Assembly (NCBI GenBank): GCA_031267175.1
Contig: JAIRZP010000171.1
Coordinates: 1-6,731 of the forward strand
Source of the DNA: Coriobacteriales bacterium
GTDB taxonomy: Bacteria > Actinomycetota > Coriobacteriia > Coriobacteriales > UBA8131
Direction of reading: 5' to 3'
Length of the DNA: 6,731 nucleotides
Shown here: positions 1-5,741 of the stretch, piece after piece
How positions within the stretch are numbered: position 1 is the stretch's first letter
Layout: each line of letters starts with the position of its first letter
The notes under the pieces: model-generated
Told to the model about the DNA's origin: nothing
Database searches by the model: none
Seen by the model: only the letters and a program-made list of their open reading frames with translations
Program-made: the position numbers and the translations under genes

Positions 1-488
1 TGAGCATAGCCCGGCCGCTGCACGTGCGGTTTATCGAGTATATGCCGGTGGGAGACAGCTGTGGTGGCGAGGGACTGGGCTGGACCGAAGCCGATACCAT
101 ACCCAATGAGGAACTCATCGCGCTCGTCAACGCCGAGGCAGAGGCTGCGGGCCTCGGCAGCCTCGAAGCAATCACCGAGCGCTCCGAGACTCCCGACGGC
201 TGGGGGCCGGCGCGCTACTATCACTTCAAAAATGCCCAGGGCACGATTGGCTTTATCAGTGCGCTCAGCCGTCATTTCTGTGGTGAGTGCAACCGCCTGC
301 GTCTCACGGCGGAGGGCATGCTGCTCCCCTGTCTTTTCAGCGACACGCAGTATGATGTCAAGACCGCCCTGCGCTCGGGCAGCTCGGATGCGGTGCGCCA
401 GGTCTTGCAGGAGGCCCTGGGGAGCAAACCGGACGAGCATCATCACCGGGTGGGAACCGAACGCCTGATGCACGAGATTGGCGGGTAG
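1..488 (+). CDS. moaA: GTP 3',8-cyclase MoaA, C-terminal part (5' end outside window)
   Basis: MoaA is a radical-SAM enzyme that, with MoaC, converts GTP to cyclic pyranopterin monophosphate, the first step of molybdenum cofactor synthesis in the cytoplasm. The frame is open to the window edge (first full codon at 3), so the GTG at 24 is an internal valine in the family motif HVRFIEYMPVG and not a start. About 161 residues are visible, roughly half of a usual 320-340 residue MoaA; the N-terminal radical-SAM CxxxCxxC is outside. Visible are the three cysteines that bind the C-terminal, substrate-side [4Fe-4S] cluster, arranged C-x2-C-x13-C (codons at 279, 288 and 330), the flanking RHFCGECNRLRLT segment, and the C-terminal Gly-Gly known to be needed for activity. 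The 3' end looks intact. moaC follows after 104 bases, which supports the assignment. Confidence 0.96.
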   Translation, partial: SIARPLHVRFIEYMPVGDSCGGEGLGWTEADTIPNEELIALVNAEAEAAGLGSLEAITERSETPDGWGPARYYHFKNAQGTIGFISALSRHFCGECNRLRLTAEGMLLPCLFSDTQYDVKTALRSGSSDAVRQVLQEALGSKPDEHHHRVGTERLMHEIGG

Positions 489-592
489 CGGAACCAAGCG
501 GAACAAGCAGAACGCGAGAACAGGCAGACAGCAGAACACGCAGAAGGCGGAGCAGGGGAGAACCCGGCAGCTTTGAGTTTAAGGAGATAGCT
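489..592 (+). other. T-free, GAAC-repeated spacer ahead of moaC
   Basis: This is the moaA-moaC gap. No T occurs on the plus strand from 487 to 571 (85 bases). The tetramer GAAC recurs at 491, 501, 510, 518, 534 and 560, the first four at 8-10 base spacing within a degenerate AGCRGAAC-like pattern. After it comes a short T-containing stretch and a strong ribosome binding site, AAGGAGA at 581-587, five bases before the moaC ATG. No promoter, terminator stem or open frame is evident. RNA from this stretch would lack U, so it could form neither A-U nor G-U pairs internally. Its function is unknown. Confidence 0.6.
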
Positions 593-1105
593 ATGCACGA
601 ATTGTCCCACACCAACGCAAAGGGCGAGGCCCGCATGGTGGACGTAGGAGAGAAGGCCGAAACCAGCCGTCTCGCACAGGCCGAAGGGTTCATTACCATG
701 GCTCCCGAGACACTCGCGATGATCGTCGAGGGCGCGGCACCCAAGGGCGACGTGCTGGCCTGCGCCCGCGTTGCCGGTATCATGGGCTCAAAGCGCACCT
801 CCGACCTCATTCCCCTGTGTCACCCTCTTGCCATCACCAAGAGCGCGGTGGATCTCACGCCGTATGCCGCCGGAGAGCGCCCCGATGGCAAGGTGGGCCT
901 GCACGTACGGGCCACGCTCGGTGTGACCGGAAAGACCGGGATAGAGATGGAGGCCCTCACGGCGGTGAGCGTTGCCTGTCTCACCATCTACGATATGTGC
1001 AAGGCCGTCGACCGCGGCATGGAGATAACGGATATACGCCTGCTGCATAAAGAGGGCGGCGCATCAGGCACCTGGGACAGGGAGGCACAGCGCGATGAAG
1101 CTTAA
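593..1105 (+). CDS. moaC: Cyclic pyranopterin monophosphate synthase MoaC
   Basis: MoaC rearranges the MoaA product (3',8-cyclo-7,8-dihydro-GTP) into cyclic pyranopterin monophosphate. The 170-residue protein is full length (family about 160) and shows the family blocks in order: MVDVGEK (15-21), KGDVLACARVAGIMGSKRTSDLIPLCHPL (in two pieces, 51-79), GKTGIEMEALTAVSVACLTIYD (113-134) and MCKAVDRGMEITDIRLL (135-151), then GGASGTW. Lys51 and His77 fall at the numbering used for E. coli MoaC. Asp134 and Lys137 correspond to E. coli Asp128 and Lys131, shifted by a six-residue surface insertion near 91-98. The ATG at 593 is set by AAGGAGA five bases upstream and gives the usual N-terminus. The 3' end overlaps the next gene by 11 bases, so the two are probably co-translated. 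Confidence 0.97.
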   Translation: MHELSHTNAKGEARMVDVGEKAETSRLAQAEGFITMAPETLAMIVEGAAPKGDVLACARVAGIMGSKRTSDLIPLCHPLAITKSAVDLTPYAAGERPDGKVGLHVRATLGVTGKTGIEMEALTAVSVACLTIYDMCKAVDRGMEITDIRLLHKEGGASGTWDREAQRDEA

Positions 1106-1562
1106 CGTGGCCATCATAACCTGCTCGACCACCCGTAAGTTTGCTGAGGACACGGCGGGAGCAGCCCTCGCGGAGCGCATCAGAGCCCAGGGCTGGACGG
1201 TGCGCCTGCACGTGGTGGTGCCAGACAAGCGTGACCGCATCGCCCAGGCCATCGTGGATGCCTCTGCCGTGTGTGACATAGTCCTTACCTGCGGCGGGAG
1301 CGGCCTCTCGCTCGAGGATGTGACCCCCGAGGCCACAGCCGATGTGTGCGAGCGCAACGTGCCGGGCATCGCTGAGGCCATGCGGGCATTGAGCATGGAA
1401 AAGACCCGCAGGGCCATGCTCTCCCGTGCCGTCTGCATGCAGCGCGGTGCAACGCTCGTGGTCAACCTGCCGGGCAGCCTCAAGGCCGCAACCGAGTGCT
1501 TTGACGCAGTTGCCGATCAGTTCGAGCACGCCGTGCAGATGACCGCTGGAGGTGGCCACTGA
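1095..1562 (+). CDS. mog: MogA/MoaB family molybdopterin adenylyltransferase
   Basis: Family members transfer AMP from ATP to molybdopterin, activating it for molybdenum insertion by MoeA. The 155 residues are a typical single-domain length. Visible are the N-terminal strand VAIITCS (5-11), a phosphate-binding loop CGGSGLSLEDVTPEAT (66-81; family form TGGTG...DVTPEAT), PGIAEAMR (90-97), AMLSRAV (107-113) and NLPGS (124-128). Asp44 (VVPDKRDRI) and Asp75 (EDVTPE) match the two aspartates shown to matter in E. coli MogA. The DVTPEAT version points to MogA/Cnx1G-type function more than to E. coli MoaB, which has a changed motif, but the family split is not certain from sequence alone. The start ATG lies within moaC with GGAGG at 1081-1085, nine bases upstream. 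No terminator hairpin with a T-run follows before the mraZ control region. Confidence 0.9.
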   Translation: MKLNVAIITCSTTRKFAEDTAGAALAERIRAQGWTVRLHVVVPDKRDRIAQAIVDASAVCDIVLTCGGSGLSLEDVTPEATADVCERNVPGIAEAMRALSMEKTRRAMLSRAVCMQRGATLVVNLPGSLKAATECFDAVADQFEHAVQMTAGGGH

Positions 1563-1575
1563 CTCACGTTGACCC

Positions 1576-1595
1576 CCACTTTTCCCCGAAAGTGG
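1576..1595 (+). repeat. Short inverted repeat pairing the first MraZ-type box with an opposite-strand copy
   Basis: CCACTTT (1576-1582) and AAAGTGG (1589-1595) are perfect 7-base inverted copies around a 6-base loop. The right arm is the first box of the array described separately. The left arm is therefore the same heptamer on the minus strand. What follows on the plus strand is an A-run and not a T-run, and no T-run follows on the minus strand either, so this is a poor intrinsic terminator. An operator half-site or chance symmetry is more likely. Confidence 0.45.
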
Positions 1596-1635
1596 AAAAA
1601 AATGGTAAAAAGTGTTGCATTGCGGTATGTAGTGG
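1589..1635 (+). promoter_or_regulatory. Array of MraZ-type boxes at 10-bp spacing (putative MraZ operator)
   Basis: The heptamers AAAGTGG (1589), AAAATGG (1599) and AAAGTGT (1609) stand exactly 10 bases apart. Two weaker members continue the same phase: ATTGCGG (1619) and GTAGTGG (1629). The cores read GTGG, ATGG, GTGT, GCGG and GTGG at 1592, 1602, 1612, 1622 and 1632, most followed by TA or AA. MraZ from other bacteria is known to bind direct repeats of this kind (TGGGN in E. coli, AAAGTG-type in Mollicutes), spaced one helical turn apart, upstream of its own gene. Boxes 3-5 overlap the predicted -35 element and spacer of the mraZ promoter, so bound MraZ would be expected to block RNA polymerase. 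The first three boxes are well supported; the last two are degenerate. Confidence 0.75.
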
Positions 1636-1643
1636 TATAGAAT
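1615..1643 (+). promoter_or_regulatory. Predicted sigma70-type promoter of mraZ and the division cluster
   Basis: TTGCAT (1615-1620) as -35 and TAGAAT (1638-1643) as -10 are separated by the optimal 17 bases. The -10 matches TATAAT at five of six positions; the -35 matches TTGACA only in its first three bases. A TG one base before the overlapping TATAGA could act as an extended -10. The predicted transcription start is at about 1650, leaving a leader of about 45 bases before the mraZ ATG. Nearly the whole element lies within the MraZ-type box array, which suits autoregulation. Confidence 0.65.
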
Positions 1644-1650
1644 CGTGAAC

Positions 1651-1671
1651 ACAAGCTGTTCAGGAAGCAAT
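1651..1671 (+). repeat. Upstream arm of a perfect 21-base inverted repeat (mraZ leader)
   Basis: The arm begins ACAAGCTGTTCAGG and ends GAAGCAAT. Every one of its 21 bases is complementary to the second arm at 1772-1792. It begins one base after the predicted transcription start and ends ten bases before the ribosome binding site AAGGAGA (1681-1687). In RNA the 5' end of the message would be tied into a long helix. Pairing stops at both sides (C1650 against T1793, A1672 against A1771). Confidence 0.9.
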
Positions 1672-1694
1672 ACTTATACCAAGGAGAGAACGCA

Positions 1695-2231
1695 ATGGCA
1701 GGCCTTAAAGGCAGATATGACGGCAGAGTCGATGCCAAGGGGCGTGTGTCAATTCCCTCCAAATGCCGCAAATTGCTTCCTGAACAGCTTGTTGTGGCCA
1801 AGCATCCCAATAAGAAGCTTCCGGCGCTCGTCCTGTATCCCGAGGAAGGCTATGACCTGTGGTTCGACCGGCTTCTGGAGTCCAAGGGGGGCGCCAGGGC
1901 AAACGACGAGATGCAGGACAGGCTCATCGACGAGTACTATCAGGATTCGGGCAACGTGGAACCCGACGACCTGGGCCGTATCACCATTCCGTCCTATCTT
2001 CGTGAATATGCCGGTATCAAGCATACCGTCGTCATAACGGGGGCTCGCGACCACCTCATCATCCGCACACCGGAGGCTTTGGCAAAGAGCCGCGCTGGCT
2101 TTGCGTCCAACCCTGTGTACGATACGCCCGCCTCAGGCTCTGGCGCCGCAGCGCCCTTGCCCGACGCTGGCAAACCCCTTGAAAGACCCGCAGCAGACCC
2201 CGGTAATACTCCTTCTGAACCTCTCTCGTAA
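1695..2231 (+). CDS. mraZ: Transcriptional regulator MraZ
   Basis: MraZ is an AbrB-like, ring-forming DNA-binding protein that usually controls its own operon at the head of the division cluster. Two copies of the family signature DxxGRhxIPxxhR are present: DAKGRVSIPSKCR (13-25) and DDLGRITIPSYLR (91-103). The conserved core runs to about residue 130. At 178 residues the protein is longer than the usual 140-150; the extra C-terminal part (about 137-178) is rich in Pro, Ala, Gly and Ser, has little aromatic content and is probably disordered. The ATG at 1695 has AAGGAGA at 1681-1687, seven bases upstream. Codons 27-33 form the second arm of the 21-base inverted repeat. The TAA is in frame with rsmH, nine bases away. 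Box array and promoter upstream suggest autorepression. Confidence 0.97.
   Translation: MAGLKGRYDGRVDAKGRVSIPSKCRKLLPEQLVVAKHPNKKLPALVLYPEEGYDLWFDRLLESKGGARANDEMQDRLIDEYYQDSGNVEPDDLGRITIPSYLREYAGIKHTVVITGARDHLIIRTPEALAKSRAGFASNPVYDTPASGSGAAAPLPDAGKPLERPAADPGNTPSEPLS
1772..1792 (+). repeat. Downstream arm of the 21-base inverted repeat, inside mraZ
   Basis: This arm starts ATTGCTTCC and ends ACAGCTTGT. It covers mraZ codons 27-33 (Leu-Leu-Pro-Glu-Gln-Leu-Val), which fits the MraZ fold, so this copy is probably the original and the leader arm at 1651-1671 the derived inverted copy. The 100 bases between the arms hold the ribosome binding site, the start codon and the first 25 codons of mraZ. 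Confidence 0.9.
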
Positions 2232-2240
2232 GGCAGCTCT

Positions 2241-3239
2241 TTGACAGGTGAATATCGGCATATCCCCGTTATGCTCCGCGAGAGCAGACAGGCCTTGGCC
2301 CTCAGCCCCGGCGAGATATACTGCGACTGCACCCTGGGGGGAGCAGGACACGCACTCGCCATCGCAGAGGACCTCGCGCCGGACGGCCTTCTCATTGGCA
2401 TTGATCAGGATGCTTCTTCGCTCGCAGAAGCGCTCTTGAGGATTTCTCAAACACAGCTTGCAATACACTACGAAATCCTCAAGGGCAACTTCTGCGATTT
2501 GGACCAGCTCCTGCTCGATGCCCGTATTGTGGGCGTTGACGGGATACTCTTTGACCTGGGAGTCTCCTCACCGCAGATAGACCTACCCAGCCGGGGCTTT
2601 TCCTATGCTCAGGAGGCCCCCCTTGACATGCGGATGGATCCGGGTACACAGACCTTAACCGCAGCAGAGATCATCAATAGCTACAACGCAGCAGATCTCA
2701 CCCGAATCCTCCGTAACTATGGCGAGGAGCGTTGGGCCTCACGCATTGCGGCGCGCATTGTTCAAAGCCGTGCCTCCGCGCCGCTTGAGACCACCACCCA
2801 ACTCGCAGCGCTCATCAAAGAGGCCATTCCGGCAAGCCAGCGCAGGGAGGGAGGCAATCCGGCAAAACGGAGCTTTCAAGCCTTGCGCATTGCCGTTAAC
2901 GGGGAACTCGACGCGCTCACCCGTGGCTTGGACGCGGCTCTCAGATGGCTTAATCCCGCGGGGAGGCTTGTCGTTATCAGTTATCACTCACTGGAAGACC
3001 GCATTGTCAAGAGGGCTTTTGCCCGCGCGGCGCAGGGATGCGTCTGCCCACCGGACCAGCCGGTCTGCACCTGCAACCACCACCCGATACTCACCACTGT
3101 CAGCAAGAAGGCACTCCTGCCCACGAGCGAGGAGAGAGAAAGCAACCCGCGGAGCCGGAGTGCCAGGCTCCGTTTTGCGGTCAAGGCCGACAAAACCAGG
3201 CGAGAGGCCTGGGCAGGCCCTGAGCAGCTACAGAGATAG
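2241..3239 (+). CDS. rsmH: 16S rRNA (cytosine1402-N4)-methyltransferase RsmH
   Basis: RsmH (MraW) uses S-adenosylmethionine to methylate N4 of C1402 in 16S rRNA at the ribosomal P site. The 332-residue protein shows YRHIPVML (5-12), the SAM loop DCTLGGAGHA (29-38), GIDQD (53-57), GILFDLGVSSPQID (101-114), RGFSY...PLDMRMD (118-133), RSFQALRIAVNGEL (from 210) and SYHSLEDR (247-254). A C-x-C-x6-C-x-C cluster (Cys267, 269, 276, 278) precedes the NPRSRSARLR tail, as in many Gram-positive homologs. The TTG start at 2241 is forced: the mraZ TAA (2229-2231) is in the same frame, the codons between are not starts, and the next ATG (2271) would cut into HIPVM. Only a weak AAGG (2230-2233) precedes it, so expression probably depends on coupling to mraZ. 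Confidence 0.96.
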   Translation: MTGEYRHIPVMLRESRQALALSPGEIYCDCTLGGAGHALAIAEDLAPDGLLIGIDQDASSLAEALLRISQTQLAIHYEILKGNFCDLDQLLLDARIVGVDGILFDLGVSSPQIDLPSRGFSYAQEAPLDMRMDPGTQTLTAAEIINSYNAADLTRILRNYGEERWASRIAARIVQSRASAPLETTTQLAALIKEAIPASQRREGGNPAKRSFQALRIAVNGELDALTRGLDAALRWLNPAGRLVVISYHSLEDRIVKRAFARAAQGCVCPPDQPVCTCNHHPILTTVSKKALLPTSEERESNPRSRSARLRFAVKADKTRREAWAGPEQLQR

Positions 3240-3261
3240 AGACAGGAGCAGGCAGAGAAAG

Positions 3262-3774
3262 ATGGCCCGAAGTAATCTGGCATATAAGCAGGAAGCAGAG
3301 GCAGAGCGCACTCACGCGCAGCCTATCCCGTTGCCACGCCCCCGCCTTCAGGCTATCGAAGGCAGGGGAAGGAGTGCTCAGGCCCAGCCGCGCACGGCGC
3401 CCTGGCTACGCACGCTCGTAGCGATGAGCGCCGCGGTGCTGATAGTCCTGGCCACGGTCTCCGTTGCCCGTGTCAGCATTGCCAACGCCACCGTTCAGAT
3501 GATGCAGACCGCCGAACAGACCAGCGCCGCTATCGAGCAGGCGCGGGCGGTAGGCCTTGAGCTGGAGGTACAGCACTCGCTGGCTAACAACCCCACGAGA
3601 ATCCAGGACAACGCGGCCTCGCTCGGTATCCTGCCTGCGGGGCAGCCCGCCACCATCCCGGCCAGAGCTGGCTTTTCGGCTTTGACCCTGGACCAGATGG
3701 AGCGTGCGGCCGAGGAGGCCAGAGCAGCCGAGATTGCCCAGATGCAGGGCTCAGGGGAGCAGGTAGAGCCATGA
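3262..3774 (+). CDS. ftsL: FtsL-like septum formation protein
   Basis: The 170-residue protein sits between rsmH and ftsI, the standard ftsL position. It has a 48-residue cytoplasmic N-terminus rich in Pro, Arg and Gln, one membrane segment (about 50-75, WLRTLVAMSAAVLIVLATVSVAR without charges after Arg50), then a helical, heptad-like stretch (78-108) and the segment NNPTRIQDNAASLGIL (109-124). This layout, a short coiled coil followed by a 'residue-Ile-...-Ala-...-Leu-Gly' ending, is typical of FtsL/DivIC proteins that bridge FtsQ/DivIB and the FtsW-FtsI synthase. A further Glu/Ala-rich helix (about 141-163) extends the C-terminus. The ATG at 3262 is preceded by AGGAG at 3244-3248 (13 bases away, longer than ideal); the open frame extends upstream inside rsmH but is noncoding there. 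The stop overlaps the ftsI start. Primary sequence in this family is poorly conserved, so position and topology carry the call. Confidence 0.85.
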   Translation: MARSNLAYKQEAEAERTHAQPIPLPRPRLQAIEGRGRSAQAQPRTAPWLRTLVAMSAAVLIVLATVSVARVSIANATVQMMQTAEQTSAAIEQARAVGLELEVQHSLANNPTRIQDNAASLGILPAGQPATIPARAGFSALTLDQMERAAEEARAAEIAQMQGSGEQVEP

Positions 3775-5741
3775 GCGCCACCAAAGACAGAGCCCAGCGG
3801 GCAGCGGGCGGCAGTGCGCCCTTCTTTCTCAGGCGCGACGGAGCCATTCTCCTGCTGTTCTTTCTCCTGGCCGTGGCGCTCTGCGTGCGCCTCTTTACCC
3901 TGACGGTCGTGGACGCGCAGGAGCTCTCCGAGGAGGGCTCCGAGGTGCGCACCTCAGAGATAACCCTCACAGCCCGGCGCGGCACCATCTATGACCGCAA
4001 CGGCAATGTCCTGGCCACGAGCGTAGATGCCACAACCATCTATGCCAATCCGTCCAAGATAGACGAGCCCCGGCACACCGCAGAGATACTGCACGAAGTC
4101 CTCGGCGGCACTACGCAGGACTACTATGACGCGATAGTCGCCGATTCCGAATCGACCTTTGTCTACATCGCCAAAAAGGTCGATCCCGAGCTTCAGCAGG
4201 CCCTGCAGGATGTCAATCAGGGCTATATCAACGAGGAGGTCGTGGCCATCCGGGCACGGGGCGACGACATTCCGCCCGAAATCATCACGCCGCTCACCGG
4301 TATCGAGTTTTTGCCGGACACCCGCAGGGAGTACCCCAAGGGTGCTACGGGTTCGCAGATAATCGGTGCGGTCAACGACGAAGGCGTGGGCGTGAGTGGG
4401 TTGGAGCAGTGCTACGACAGCATCCTCTGCGGCGTTGATGGCATGCGGGTGATAGAGGAGGCCAAGCAGGTGAGCCAGAACAGCAGCCCGCTCCCGATGA
4501 TCGACAGTGTGGTGGAGGATGTGGAGCCCTTCCCCGGCAGCGACATCATCATCTCCCTTGACATTGAGGTGCAGCAGTTTCTGGAGTTGAACCTTCAGGC
4601 TGTGGCCAGCCAACGCGGGGTGAATAATGCCTCTACCATGCTCCTCGACGGGTCTACGGGCGAGATTGTCGCCACGGCTTCGATTCCGCTCTACGACCGC
4701 GACGCCATCACCGCCGAGGAGGCAGAGCGCGGGGCCACCAACGCCAAGGCCATTACGCTCCCCTACGAGCCAGGCTCAACCTTCAAGGCCCTCATCGCCG
4801 GCATGACCCTGGAGCAGGACCTCATGACAGCGGACGATACGCTCTTCTGCCCGTCCTCCCTGGACATCTACGACAAGACCATCAAGGATTCCGTCGATCG
4901 CCCCGACATGGATATGAGCCTGCGCCAGATCGTTGCCAACTCCTCCAATATCGGCGTAAGTCTGCTCGAGATGCAGCTGGGTGACGAGCTCTTCTACGAC
5001 TATCTCACGAGGATAGGCTTTGGTGAGCTTGCGCACGTTGATTATCCGGGTGAGACCGCCGGAACGCTCGCCTCTGTGGAGGAGTGGTCACCCGTACAGG
5101 CGGCAAACATCGCCTTTGGGCAGGGGCTCGAGGTCAGCCTCCTGCAGATGGCCAGCATGTACGGCGCTATCGCCAACGATGGCGTCATGGTGCAGCCTCA
5201 CTTCCTCATCGCACGGCCCCAGTACGATGTGGAGCTGAGCTACGGAGAGAAGCAGGTCTTTGATGCCCAGACCACCCGCGATCTGGAGGAACTCCTGCGC
5301 AGCTGTGTCACCGAAGGCTACGGCGTCAATGCCGCCGTTGAGGGCTACGAGGCGGTGGGCAAGACCGGCACGGCGGAGATAGGCAACCTCGACGGTGGCT
5401 ACGGCGGCGCTCAGGGCAACTACGTCTGTTCCTTTGTTGGCTACCTTGACAACTCAACGAGCAACTACGTCTTCATGAGCAGCTTTGAGAACCCGAGCAA
5501 CTACGCCAACTCGCCGGCTACCACCTTCTTTTCTGTGGTCATGTCCTTTGTGGCCAATCGCTACATGATCCAACCTGAGGAGGAGGCAGCTGTTGCGGTC
5601 AAGACAGAGGCAGAGGAACCCAGCCTGGAGCAGGACAACGTCACTCCGCCCGATTCTCAAAGCGGTACAGCCTCCCCGGGCACGGACCTGGCCGTTATCC
5701 CTCCCACGCCAAAGGACTGGCTTTTGGACACCTCCGGCTGA
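3771..5741 (+). CDS. ftsI: Class B penicillin-binding protein (FtsI/PBP2 type transpeptidase)
   Basis: This septal D,D-transpeptidase cross-links peptidoglycan with FtsW. The 656 residues comprise a short cytoplasmic N-terminus, one membrane anchor (about 25-46), the pedestal domain beginning ARRGTIYDRNGNVLATS (68-84) and including VSGLEQCYDSIL (208-219), and a transpeptidase domain from about 265. All three catalytic motifs are present: Ser336-Thr-Phe-Lys339 (PGSTFK), Ser391-Ser-Asn393, and Lys531-Thr-Gly533 (KTGTAE). The GQGLEVSLLQMASMYGAIAND block (450-470) is also typical. There are no PASTA domains; the tail from about 602 is acidic, Thr/Pro/Ser-rich and probably disordered. The ATG overlaps the ftsL stop (ATGA), with a GGGGAG stretch 11 bases upstream. 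Five extracytoplasmic cysteines (214, 220, 360, 512, 553) are unusual. Position after ftsL favours FtsI over an elongation-specific PBP2. Confidence 0.95.
   Translation: MSATKDRAQRAAGGSAPFFLRRDGAILLLFFLLAVALCVRLFTLTVVDAQELSEEGSEVRTSEITLTARRGTIYDRNGNVLATSVDATTIYANPSKIDEPRHTAEILHEVLGGTTQDYYDAIVADSESTFVYIAKKVDPELQQALQDVNQGYINEEVVAIRARGDDIPPEIITPLTGIEFLPDTRREYPKGATGSQIIGAVNDEGVGVSGLEQCYDSILCGVDGMRVIEEAKQVSQNSSPLPMIDSVVEDVEPFPGSDIIISLDIEVQQFLELNLQAVASQRGVNNASTMLLDGSTGEIVATASIPLYDRDAITAEEAERGATNAKAITLPYEPGSTFKALIAGMTLEQDLMTADDTLFCPSSLDIYDKTIKDSVDRPDMDMSLRQIVANSSNIGVSLLEMQLGDELFYDYLTRIGFGELAHVDYPGETAGTLASVEEWSPVQAANIAFGQGLEVSLLQMASMYGAIANDGVMVQPHFLIARPQYDVELSYGEKQVFDAQTTRDLEELLRSCVTEGYGVNAAVEGYEAVGKTGTAEIGNLDGGYGGAQGNYVCSFVGYLDNSTSNYVFMSSFENPSNYANSPATTFFSVVMSFVANRYMIQPEEEAAVAVKTEAEEPSLEQDNVTPPDSQSGTASPGTDLAVIPPTPKDWLLDTSG

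Noticed and set aside
24..488. GTG at 24 as a start for a 154-residue protein
   Set aside because: It is an internal valine of MoaA; the frame is open to the window edge and the family motif begins before it.
1552..1559. GTGGCCAC palindrome at the mog 3' end, 40 bases in phase upstream of the MraZ boxes
   Set aside because: It lies in coding sequence, has no A-rich flank, and the intervening phased positions do not match the box.
1576..1602. Stem CCACTTT/AAAGTGG as an intrinsic terminator for the moa genes
   Set aside because: The stem is followed by an A-run on the plus strand and no T-run on either strand; the right arm is better explained as a MraZ box.
1602..1640. A 12-codon open frame (ATG at 1602)
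   Set aside because: It has no ribosome binding site and lies inside the box array and the promoter.
981..1670. Long minus-strand open frame opposite moaC, mog and the mraZ promoter
   Set aside because: No family resemblance and no upstream signals; long antisense frames are expected in GC-rich coding DNA.
1645..2037. A 130-codon frame starting at GTG 1645 and overlapping mraZ
   Set aside because: It is out of frame with mraZ, which has clear family motifs and its own ribosome binding site; composition is that of a shadow frame.
2719..3261. Upstream extension of the ftsL frame into rsmH
   Set aside because: The rsmH frame is clearly coding there, and the extension is Arg/Pro/Ser-rich shadow sequence.
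3954..4613. 219-codon minus-strand frame inside ftsI
   Set aside because: It mirrors the codon bias of ftsI, has no recognisable domain and no regulatory signals.
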